In this document: positions 6,286-12,508 of the stretch, piece after piece
How the letters are laid out: every line of letters starts with the position of its first letter
Position numbering within the stretch: position 1 is the stretch's first letter
Source: Myxococcales bacterium
GTDB taxonomy: Bacteria; Myxococcota_A; Bradymonadia; UBA4248
Length of the DNA stretch: 25,500 nucleotides
NCBI GenBank assembly: GCA_004554395.1
Contig: SFMP01000153.1
Location: 1-25,500 of the forward strand
Direction: 5' to 3'
Translations under genes and position numbers: made by a program
The notes under the pieces: generated by a model
What the model saw: only the letters and a program-made list of their open reading frames with translations
The model's database searches: none
What the model was told of the DNA's origin: nothing

Positions 6286-8586
6286 GTTATTTCGGCTACG
6301 GTAAACCATGGAATCGCCATTACAAAACTCGCCAAAAGTCTTGCCGTCGCATGGGGCGCCTTCTGTCGCGGCTTTCATTTCATCGGTGACGCAGACGCCG
6401 CGATCGCACGTGCCCTTTGCGCAAGTGACGCCTTGACATGCGACGTCGACGACCGCGCTATTTTCGACGCATTTGCCATTTTCGCAGACGGGTTTAGCGG
6501 CTGGGCAGTCTTTGTTTTGAGTGCATTCTGGCTTTGGCGTATCGCCCTCGCACGCCGTATTGTCGGCATTGCATTTTCCTTCGCAGAAGATGTATGACAC
6601 AGCGGGTTGCCAAGTATTGTTGGAGTATTGCTTACATTCGGTGGTGAATTGGACGAATAGAAGACCGAGATCGCGGTAATCGACGCACACTTGTTCGCGC
6701 TGACCTTGTGTACACGTGCTTTGCGACGGGGCGCAGATCGTTTCGGCACCATCGGCTGTTGCGCACACGCCGCCGTTGTATATTGAGCAATCTTTGTCGA
6801 CGAGTTTGTAAGATGGGGCTGTTGACGAACCGACGTTTTCGCACGTGACGAGTTTACCGTTTTCGCATTTCGGAGCAGTATCTTCACTACAAGTCGTATC
6901 TGTCGTCGTGGCATAAGTGATGCACTTTTTGCCTTGTGCGTCGCATGTTTGGGTTATGGGATTGCATTGCGTGTAGTCGCTAAAACTACTAGCAGTGCTG
7001 ACGAAGTGCTTTGCTCCGCTTTCCATTTCTTTGCATTGAGCTGGTCCGCTCAAAACGTAGCCTTCGATTTCTTGGCACAAAGTATCGGTTGCACCGACTT
7101 GTGTGCAGGCAGTCTTTGCGTCGTAGCAATCGATGTAGTTTTCATTTTTGATTTTTTCACAGACGAGTCCTGCGCTTGCACATTCGAGTATCGCCGGTTT
7201 CCCCTCGTTGCAGTAATAACCCGTCGATCCGATGCATACTTCGGCAAATGTATCGTTATCACATGTATTTGAACACGCACCATTGATACAGACTGGTTTT
7301 GTTTGGTCTTTGCAGTCGTTATGCGTTTTGCACTCGGGGGCTGGGGGCTCTGGGGTATCGTTGGCGACGCACGTGCCGTTAGAACAAACGGGTTTTGTAG
7401 GGTCTTTACAGTCGTTATGCGTTTTGCACTCTGGGGCTGGGGGCTCTGGGGTATCGTTGGCGACGCACGTGCCGTTAGAGCAAACGGGTTTTGTAGGGTC
7501 TTTGCAGTCGTCATGCGTTTTGCACTCGGGGGCAGGCGTGCTGTTATCGCATGCCGTATTATCGGCATTGCACGTCGCGGCGCATAGCTTGTACTCGCCG
7601 AGGAGCAATTGATCTTTCGCAGTGAATTTGCCTTCGGTATTTTTGGCGCAGACGAATGAGCTTTCGAAAGATTTACCATCTGCATCGCTTGTGCAGAATG
7701 GGATTTTTTGACCTTCGGTTTTGCACTGGTCGCTGGGGCCATTGCACCACGAAAGGAGTAGTTCTCCGCCTTGGAGTTTTTCGTTGACGATGCCACAACC
7801 ACCATCTTGCGCACAGCTTTCGACGACGACTTTATTGGCCATGCTACAAAAAACCATGGAATCGCCGCGGCAGAAATCGGCGAAGTTATCGTCACATGGG
7901 TCGCCTTCTTTCGCGGCTTTCATTTCGTCGGTGACGCAGACGCCGCGATCGCACGTGCCTTTTGCGCAAGTGACGCCTTGACATGCGACGTCGGCGACGG
8001 CGCTATTTTCGATGCACGTGCCGTTAGAGCAAACGGGTTTGGCGGCAGGGCAATCGGAATTGATGTTGCACTCGGGAGCAGGCGGCACCGGCGTATCGTT
8101 GGCGACGCACGTGCCGTTAGAGCAAACGGGTTTGGCGGCAGGGCAATCGGAATTGATGTTGCACTCGGGGACAGGCGGCACCGGCGTATCGTTGGCGATA
8201 CACGTGCCGTTAGAGCAAACGGGTTTGGCGGCAGGGCAATCGGAATTGGTGTTGCACTCGGGGGCAGGCGGCGCCGGCGTATCGTTGGCGACGCACGTGC
8301 CACTCGCACAGACGGGCTTGGTAGCAGGGCAATCGGCATTGGTGAAGCATTCGGCGGTTGGGGAGACTTTGCAAGTGCCGTTGGAGCAACCGAAGGGGCA
8401 CAATTTGAGCGTCGTTCTGCCGGTGTCGATATCGCATTTGAGTAGCGATGCGCCGCCTTCGTCGCAAACGTCTTCTTTGCACCAAGGCAAGGCTTCTTCT
8501 TCGTTATCGATACCGCTACCGCAGCTGGTTAGGGAAAGCGCCATGAGCGCAACCGAAAGCGTGAAAATCTTAGGAGTATGTTTCAT
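6247..8586 (-). CDS. Cysteine-rich modular repeat lipoprotein (frameshifted near 3' end)
   Basis: As it stands 779 residues; about 896 with the frameshift at 6281-6285 repaired. I chose ATG 8586 because it starts a lipoprotein signal peptide (lipobox LTSC, Cys22) and lies ~95 bases below a good promoter; the frame stays open 43 codons upstream without a credible start. After the lipobox come one CxxxxCD...CPFGC unit, four ~31-residue repeats of the type CNxNSDCPAAKPVCSNGTC followed by a Thr/Pro linker, a longer Cys module (QGVTCAKGTCDRGVCV...), three ~32-residue CKTHxDCKDPTKPVC repeats, further Cys modules, and a second GVTCAKGTCDRGVCV module cut by the frameshift. The last residues before the stop (after GDSMVY) are out-of-frame. 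The many Cys suggest disulfides in the periplasm or at the surface. No enzyme motif; function unknown. Paralogue of the gene at 8998-10302. Confidence 0.85.
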   Translation of the reverse strand: MKHTPKIFTLSVALMALSLTSCGSGIDNEEEALPWCKEDVCDEGGASLLKCDIDTGRTTLKLCPFGCSNGTCKVSPTAECFTNADCPATKPVCASGTCVANDTPAPPAPECNTNSDCPAAKPVCSNGTCIANDTPVPPVPECNINSDCPAAKPVCSNGTCVANDTPVPPAPECNINSDCPAAKPVCSNGTCIENSAVADVACQGVTCAKGTCDRGVCVTDEMKAAKEGDPCDDNFADFCRGDSMVFCSMANKVVVESCAQDGGCGIVNEKLQGGELLLSWCNGPSDQCKTEGQKIPFCTSDADGKSFESSFVCAKNTEGKFTAKDQLLLGEYKLCAATCNADNTACDNSTPAPECKTHDDCKDPTKPVCSNGTCVANDTPEPPAPECKTHNDCKDPTKPVCSNGTCVANDTPEPPAPECKTHNDCKDQTKPVCINGACSNTCDNDTFAEVCIGSTGYYCNEGKPAILECASAGLVCEKIKNENYIDCYDAKTACTQVGATDTLCQEIEGYVLSGPAQCKEMESGAKHFVSTASSFSDYTQCNPITQTCDAQGKKCITYATTTDTTCSEDTAPKCENGKLVTCENVGSSTAPSYKLVDKDCSIYNGGVCATADGAETICAPSQSTCTQGQREQVCVDYRDLGLLFVQFTTECKQYSNNTWQPAVSYIFCEGKCNADNTACEGDTPKPECTQNKDCPAAKPVCENGKCVENSAVVDVACQGVTCAKGTCDRGVCVTDEMKAATEGAPCDGKTFGEFCNGDSMVYRSRNNKNGLHRRDREQM
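7284..7524 (-). repeat. 96-bp in-frame tandem repeats
   Basis: Three copies of a 96-bp unit encode CKTHxDCKDPTKPVCSNGTC plus a Thr/Pro-rich linker (32 residues each). Identical stretches such as CCGTTAGA start 96 bases apart (7376 and 7472). Near-identity of the first two copies indicates recent duplication or gene conversion. Confidence 0.85.
8015..8345 (-). repeat. 93-bp in-frame tandem repeats
   Basis: Four copies of a 93-bp unit encode CNxNSDCPAAKPVCSNGTC plus linker (31 residues). CCGTTAGAGC recurs at 8021, 8114 and 8207, an exact 93-base period. The fourth copy (first in the protein) is more diverged. Copy number is a likely site of length variation between strains. Confidence 0.85.
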
Positions 8587-8610
8587 GAGAACACCCGTTG
8601 ATAATGGATT

Positions 8611-8643
8611 AATTTGCCTCAAACACCTGAACATGGGCAAATT
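8611..8643 (-). promoter_or_regulatory. Leader inverted repeat upstream of the cysteine-rich gene
   Basis: AATTTGCC (8611-8618) and GGCAAATT (8636-8643) are perfect 8-bp arms with a 17-base spacer. They lie between the predicted transcription start (~8680) and the ATG at 8586, so they would be in the mRNA leader as a stem-loop, or act as an operator. Confidence 0.4.
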
Positions 8644-8686
8644 GATCTGTTTTTCGCTATTCGAACGTAGATTCGAAACTTCGATT

Positions 8687-8715
8687 ATTGTAGCAAAAAC
8701 AAATGGGCGTGTCAC
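8687..8715 (-). promoter_or_regulatory. Sigma70-type promoter for the cysteine-rich lipoprotein gene
   Basis: On the minus strand GTGACA (-35, complement of 8710-8715, 5 of 6), a 17-base spacer, and TACAAT (-10, complement of 8687-8692, 5 of 6). The -35 hexamer is formed by the edge of the hairpin-array repeat unit (CGTGTCACGA), so the array and this promoter are physically joined. Confidence 0.6.
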
Positions 8716-8719
8716 GAAA

Positions 8720-8985
8720 ATGTGCGCCTTCGGCGCACATGTATGGTGGGCATGGAAAATGTGCGCCTTCGGCGCACAGTTTCAGGGCGCGTTACGATAA
8801 AAAATGCGCCTTCGGCGCATATTTATTGGGGTGCTTGGAAACTGTGCGCCTTCGGCGCACAGTTTCAGGGCGTGTCACGAAAATGTGCGCCTTCGGCGCA
8901 CATGTATGGTGGGCATGGAAAATGTGCGCCTTCGGCGCACATTTTCAGGGCGCGTCACGATAAAAAATGCGCCTTCGGCGCATAT
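8720..8985. repeat. Array of seven GC hairpins in a 163-bp duplicated unit
   Basis: Seven near-perfect palindromes built on GCGCC-TTC-GGCGC occur at about 8720-8740, 8760-8778, 8804-8820, 8839-8865, 8883-8903, 8919-8945 and 8967-8983. Most have the form TGTGCGCCTTCGGCGCACA; the third and seventh are shorter (ATGCGCC/GGCGCAT). The order and spacers repeat with a period of exactly 163 bases (8721/8884, 8760/8923, 8804/8967), so a block of hairpins was duplicated. Most have an A run on their plus-strand left side, which makes them terminator-like on the minus strand. Open frames on the plus strand here are shadows. The array fills most of the gap 8587-8997. Confidence 0.9.
8962..8983 (-). terminator. 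Intrinsic terminator after the second cysteine-rich gene
   Basis: On the minus strand, about 14 bases after the stop codon at 8998, a 7-bp perfect stem (ATGCGCC/GGCGCAT, 3-base loop) is followed by a T5-T6 tract (complement of 8962-8966). This is the last unit of the hairpin array and the likely origin of the others. Confidence 0.7.
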
Positions 8986-8997
8986 TTATTGGGGTGC

Positions 8998-10302
8998 TTA
9001 GAGACAAGCCCCCGTGGCATCGTCGCAGGCGTCGTCGCATAGCGCGATATCGATGCGGTAGTATTTGCCATCGCTCGCGGCGAGGCATTGTTGTGAGGCG
9101 TTAAACGACGAGTCGTTTGATGTGTAGGCATCGCAGACGAAAGGCGTCGAGATTTTGGGCGTGCAAGTTTGCGTATAGCAAGTGGCGCCCAAGTCGGCGA
9201 AGTGGGCGCAACCCGAGTAGCCCAAGTCGGCGGTGCATTTGTCGCCGACTGATTGGCACGTTTCGACGATGATGGCGTCGCCGCATTGGGTGGCATTGGC
9301 GCACGAAGTCGGGAGTTTATCGGCATTGCGGCATAGCGTGGCGGCGTTGAGATCCCAATCGAAATATAATTCGCCATTTATCGATTTATAACACTTTTGA
9401 TAGCCCGAAATTGAACTATTGTTGTAGTCGATGCATATCATTTGGCGTTCGCCCGTATTGCATTTGTCTTTGTCGCGGTAGCAAGCGGCTCGATTGATCG
9501 ATTTGGCATAGAAGTTTGGGAGCGTGGCGCATTTGAGACCGGCGGCTTGGTCGCACGTCGTTTCGGCGACGATGCCATCGGTGTCGCAGAAAATGGCTTT
9601 ATCGCCGTCGCAGAACTCCGAAAACGCCTCGGGATTGCAAGGCGCACCGATTTTGATAGATGGGGGTTGAATCGTTTCGATGCAGGCGGCATTTTGGCAA
9701 CCGTTGGGGCATTTTTGGGTCGTATATTTGCCCGTTGTGGTGTCGCATTGGGCGAGTTCGTCGTCGGACGTGCAAATATCGCCGTTGCATGGAGCGATAT
9801 TGGGTTCGAAGCAGGCGTCGTTTCGGCAACCATAGGGACAAGTTTCGTCGACGTAATCGCGCGTTTCGGGATTGCATCGTTTGAGCGTGAATCCGTCTTT
9901 ATCGCACTTATCGTTTTGGCATGGGGGCATTGGCCGGCATGCGCCGTCTTGGCAGCCGTTGGGGCATGTTTCGTCGGTATATTGCCCCGAATCGCGATCG
10001 CATTTTTTGAGCGTTTTATCGTCTAGGTCACAGACGTCTTGAGTGCATTTGAAGTCGGCGTCTGGGTTGGGATTGCACGCGGCATTTTCGCAACCATAGG
10101 GGCATGGTTCGTAGGTAAACTGCCCCGTTTCTGTATTGCATCGCTCGAGAACGAACCCATTGGGATCGCAGACGCTTTGCGTGCATTGGGATGGGGCGGG
10201 AGGCGTGGGATCGGTGGAGCTATTGTCGTCGTTGCCACCGCAGGCGGCGCAAAGGGATAGAGCGAGTATGGCGAATAGGGAGGCAGATTTATCGTAGATC
10301 AT
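8998..10302 (-). CDS. Cysteine-rich repeat lipoprotein, paralogue of the 6247-8586 gene
   Basis: 434 residues from ATG 10302, which begins a lipoprotein-like signal (MIYDKSASLF..., Cys21 after LCAA). The frame is open upstream to 10440, but that part overlaps the preceding gene and has no signal character. Four ~40-residue units follow, each of the pattern C-x3-4-C-D...-C-(D/N)-x11-CP(Y/N)GC-x3-AC. After them comes a module starting APCNPEAFSEFCDGDKAIFC that matches PCDDNFADFCRGDSMVFC in the larger paralogue, then an unassigned Cys-rich C-terminus. Probably disulfide-bonded and exported. The gene lies 46 bases after the 10349-11137 gene and is likely the last gene of the ftsB operon; the hairpin at 8962-8983 would end the transcript. 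Function unknown. Confidence 0.85.
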   Translation of the reverse strand: MIYDKSASLFAILALSLCAACGGNDDNSSTDPTPPAPSQCTQSVCDPNGFVLERCNTETGQFTYEPCPYGCENAACNPNPDADFKCTQDVCDLDDKTLKKCDRDSGQYTDETCPNGCQDGACRPMPPCQNDKCDKDGFTLKRCNPETRDYVDETCPYGCRNDACFEPNIAPCNGDICTSDDELAQCDTTTGKYTTQKCPNGCQNAACIETIQPPSIKIGAPCNPEAFSEFCDGDKAIFCDTDGIVAETTCDQAAGLKCATLPNFYAKSINRAACYRDKDKCNTGERQMICIDYNNSSISGYQKCYKSINGELYFDWDLNAATLCRNADKLPTSCANATQCGDAIIVETCQSVGDKCTADLGYSGCAHFADLGATCYTQTCTPKISTPFVCDAYTSNDSSFNASQQCLAASDGKYYRIDIALCDDACDDATGACL

Positions 10303-10348
10303 GGCGAATGTGGGGGAAAAGTGCGAAGGGGGGCTGGCGTGGATGCGG

Positions 10349-11137
10349 TTATTCACAGTGCCCAGGGGCTTTGGGACCGAAATAGAGATTATCGTAGTAG
10401 ACGTTGCCGCGAGCGGGAATCGTCGTGCGATGGAGATCAAAGCGAGCTTCGAATAAAATGCGAAGTTTAGATCCAGATTGTGGAGTATATTTCCAATTTT
10501 CGTTGAAATCGCGTCGAGGATTCACGCTAAAGTATGTCCATTTTCCTTCGACGGGGCGAGCCCGTCGTTCTTTTTCGACGAAGAGGTATTGGGCATTGCT
10601 GATGGTGAGGGGTGGTTCTTGACTACCGCTGACGATGTATCGCAATTGGGCATTTCCGCCGCGATCGGGGAGTGGGTGGGTGAGATCGATGACGACGAGT
10701 TGTAGATATTGTTTCCAGTCGCCGGTTTCCCAGTTTTCGACGTAGTAGTACCCGTCGATGCATTCGGGGATATCGTTTGGGAGTTCGACTTCTTGAACGC
10801 CGCCCCAGACGACGGTTTGTCGTCGGTCGGAGGAGTAGAGAGGGAGATGGAGGGAATATTGCCCGCTATAGGCGTGATCGGACGAGAGTGTAAAGGGCGC
10901 CCATCCCTTTGACCAATCGAGCCACACCCAGCCATCGAGTCCCGATTCGAAGCCGGGATTGGCGAGGAGATTGAGTGGTTCGTTTGGAACGGGATTGCCG
11001 GCGATGGGGCGCTTGGCACGGGCATCGGAATCGATGGCATCGTCGTAGACACCGTTGGTGGTGGGTGTTTTTTGGCTACACGCGCCCAAGAGGAGTAGTG
11101 ATAGAATCGTCGTCGAGATGCCGAACTTTTTTAACAT
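10349..11137 (-). CDS. Lipoprotein with jelly-roll (carbohydrate-binding-like) domain
   Basis: 262 residues. A lipoprotein signal ends in LLGAC (Cys20). From ~55 the sequence NLLANPGFESGLDGW is the typical start of a CBM4/9-like or galactose-binding-like beta-sandwich, and the end (GNVYYDNLYFGP) is the typical last strand of this fold. Aromatic residues are frequent (YYYVENWETGDW), as expected for a ligand-binding face. No catalytic domain is attached, so it is a binding or structural protein on the outer membrane or surface. The gene starts 14 bases after the ftsB stop, so the two are almost certainly co-transcribed. The link to division may be only positional. Ligand unknown. Confidence 0.8.
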   Translation of the reverse strand: MLKKFGISTTILSLLLLGACSQKTPTTNGVYDDAIDSDARAKRPIAGNPVPNEPLNLLANPGFESGLDGWVWLDWSKGWAPFTLSSDHAYSGQYSLHLPLYSSDRRQTVVWGGVQEVELPNDIPECIDGYYYVENWETGDWKQYLQLVVIDLTHPLPDRGGNAQLRYIVSGSQEPPLTISNAQYLFVEKERRARPVEGKWTYFSVNPRRDFNENWKYTPQSGSKLRILFEARFDLHRTTIPARGNVYYDNLYFGPKAPGHCE

Positions 11138-11151
11138 GGTGTTTTACCTTC

Positions 11152-11439
11152 CTAGCGATCGTCCTTGAAAAGCAATATGACTTCGTCGGAACGCGCCATG
11201 CCGAGTTCGTCGCGACATTTTCGTTCGATAGCTCGCGAATCGGTGCGAAGTGCTTCGATTTTTGTGCGCAAGAGATCGTTTTTTTCGGCGATGACGTCGT
11301 TTCCAGCTTCGACGGTTTCGATTTCGGACGTCAATTTGACGTAAGTATCGGACGAGGCTTGCTCGAATGACTGATAAGCAAGATACGAAACGACGACGAT
11401 GAAAGCGACACCAATCACAAATTTAACGAGATTTTCCAT
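11152..11439 (-). CDS. ftsB: FtsB/DivIC-family septum formation initiator
   Basis: 95 residues from ATG 11439 (AGGTG just upstream); the frame is open to 11508 but the extra residues have no family resemblance. Layout is classic: a transmembrane segment at ~5-22, a heptad-rich coiled coil at ~28-72, then RKCRDELGMARSDEVILLF, which matches the conserved C-terminal motif of FtsB/DivIC (a basic/acidic stretch, LGM, then a hydrophobic end). The family bridges FtsL and FtsQ in the periplasm during septum assembly. It heads a minus-strand operon and is divergent from maf across a 150-base gap. Confidence 0.85.
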   Translation of the reverse strand: MENLVKFVIGVAFIVVVSYLAYQSFEQASSDTYVKLTSEIETVEAGNDVIAEKNDLLRTKIEALRTDSRAIERKCRDELGMARSDEVILLFKDDR

Positions 11440-11589
11440 AACACCTGGACTTTGGCGATGTATTCCGACGCAAATCGATATATTTTGCGCATCGTTTTGC
11501 GCCCCCATCGCGAGATCGCGGTCGCAAAGACGCCTTATTGTTCACTTTTTTCGCTAGATTTCAAATTTTTGCATCACGGGGTATGTGGA

Positions 11590-12174
11590 ATGAAACGGAT
11601 AATATTGGCGAGTACGAGTACGTATCGCAAAGGATTGATGAAGTCGGCGGGTTTTGACGTCTTGTGCGTCGCGCCTGAATACGACGAATCGAGCGATACT
11701 TTTGCCGATCCATATCAGACGATAGAAGTTCGGGCGCGCAACAAGGCCCGCGCCGTCGCTCGGGACTACGACGGCGATATCGTCGTCGGTTCGGATCAGG
11801 GGTTAGTGTACGACGGCGCGTTGATTGGGAAGCCGTATACGGTCGAAGGCGCCGTTGCACAGCTGATGCGCTTTCGCGGACAGACGCTTTGCATTGCCAC
11901 GAGCTTATGTGTGCGGTGCAACGGCGTCGAGAAATGCGCCCAAAACGTCGCAAAACTCGTCTTTCGCGACGACTTGAACGAAGAAACGATCCGGTGCTAT
12001 GTAGCCGCCGATATGCCGATCGATTGCGCGGGATCGTTTAAGATCGAGTCGAGGGGATCGCGATTGTTTTCGGCGATATATTGCGACGACCCAACGGCGA
12101 TACAGGGGTTGCCGATGATGGCGCTCAATGGGTTTATTTTGGCGTTTGAACGGGGGTATGCCACTGCTTTTTAG
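11590..12174 (+). CDS. maf: Maf family nucleotide pyrophosphatase, YceF type
   Basis: 194 residues from ATG 11590 (GGGG nine bases upstream); residues before it in the open frame do not belong to the family. The N-terminal phosphate-binding motif is LASTSTYRKGLM, the central motif is GSDQGLVYDGALIGKP, and the C-terminal part has CAGSFKIESRGSRLF and GLPMMAL. GSDQ in place of ADT is the signature of the YceF subgroup, which in E. coli prefers 7-methyl-GTP; CAGSFK and the GLP loop agree. The enzyme would hydrolyse modified nucleoside triphosphates to monophosphates and pyrophosphate, keeping them out of RNA. Substrate preference is inferred from these motifs only. The older name 'septum formation protein' comes from overexpression effects. 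Confidence 0.9.
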   Translation: MKRIILASTSTYRKGLMKSAGFDVLCVAPEYDESSDTFADPYQTIEVRARNKARAVARDYDGDIVVGSDQGLVYDGALIGKPYTVEGAVAQLMRFRGQTLCIATSLCVRCNGVEKCAQNVAKLVFRDDLNEETIRCYVAADMPIDCAGSFKIESRGSRLFSAIYCDDPTAIQGLPMMALNGFILAFERGYATAF

Positions 12175-12223
12175 CGCAATATTGTCGACATCGCCCGGGA
12201 AATATGAACGACATGACATTGTG

Positions 12224-12277
12224 CACCCTGAAAGGGTGACAGAACACAGCCTGGGGTAAGCTCAGCGCAACCCCGGG
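12224..12277. repeat. Two palindromes after maf
   Basis: CACCC-TGAAA-GGGTG (12224-12238) is a perfect short hairpin. CCTGGGGT (12250-12257) faces ACCCCGGG (12270-12277) across 12 bases. No T run follows, so termination of maf is uncertain. The second resembles the CCTGGGGT/ACCCC repetitive palindromes seen in many large environmental bacterial genomes; this resemblance is from memory. Confidence 0.55.
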
Positions 12278-12289
12278 TCGACACGCGTA

Positions 12290-12439
12290 GCCGTATGCGC
12301 GCAAGTGCCCGTTAGGGCACGAGCACATAGGCGTAGCCAGAGCCCGTATTGCCGTAGGCAATAGGGCGATAAAAGCCCGTATTGAGCCCAACGGGCGAAA
12401 TAGGGCGAGCGGAGGCGTATGGCGCTTTGCGCCATAGCC
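12290..12439 (-). repeat. Cluster B of bulged hairpins (four copies, reverse orientation)
   Basis: Read on the minus strand, four copies of the family in cluster A lie at 12414-12439, 12375-12406, 12342-12367 and 12290-12332. All have G[G/C]C(C)-TA at the left and TA-C-G[G/C](G)C at the right, with the unpaired C. Inner parts differ: TGGCGC-AAA-GCGCCA, a stem around GTTGGGC, TTGCC-TAC-GGCAA, and a long one holding a secondary hairpin GTGCCC-TAAC-GGGCAC. The cluster fills most of the gap 12175-12508 before uvrA; I see no gene there. Confidence 0.8.
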
Positions 12440-12508
12440 GTAGCCCAAAAGGCGCGGCGCGAAGAAGTCGATCGAATGGCTCAGGAACGATAGAAGTAAG
12501 AGAGAAAA

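Noticed and set aside
8720..8985. Possible CRISPR array
   Set aside because: Repeats are short palindromes with spacers that themselves repeat every 163 bases; unique spacers and cas genes are missing.
8703..9042. Plus-strand frames with repeated CAFGAH/RLRRT peptides
   Set aside because: They are translations of the GC hairpin array, with no RBS and no coding character.
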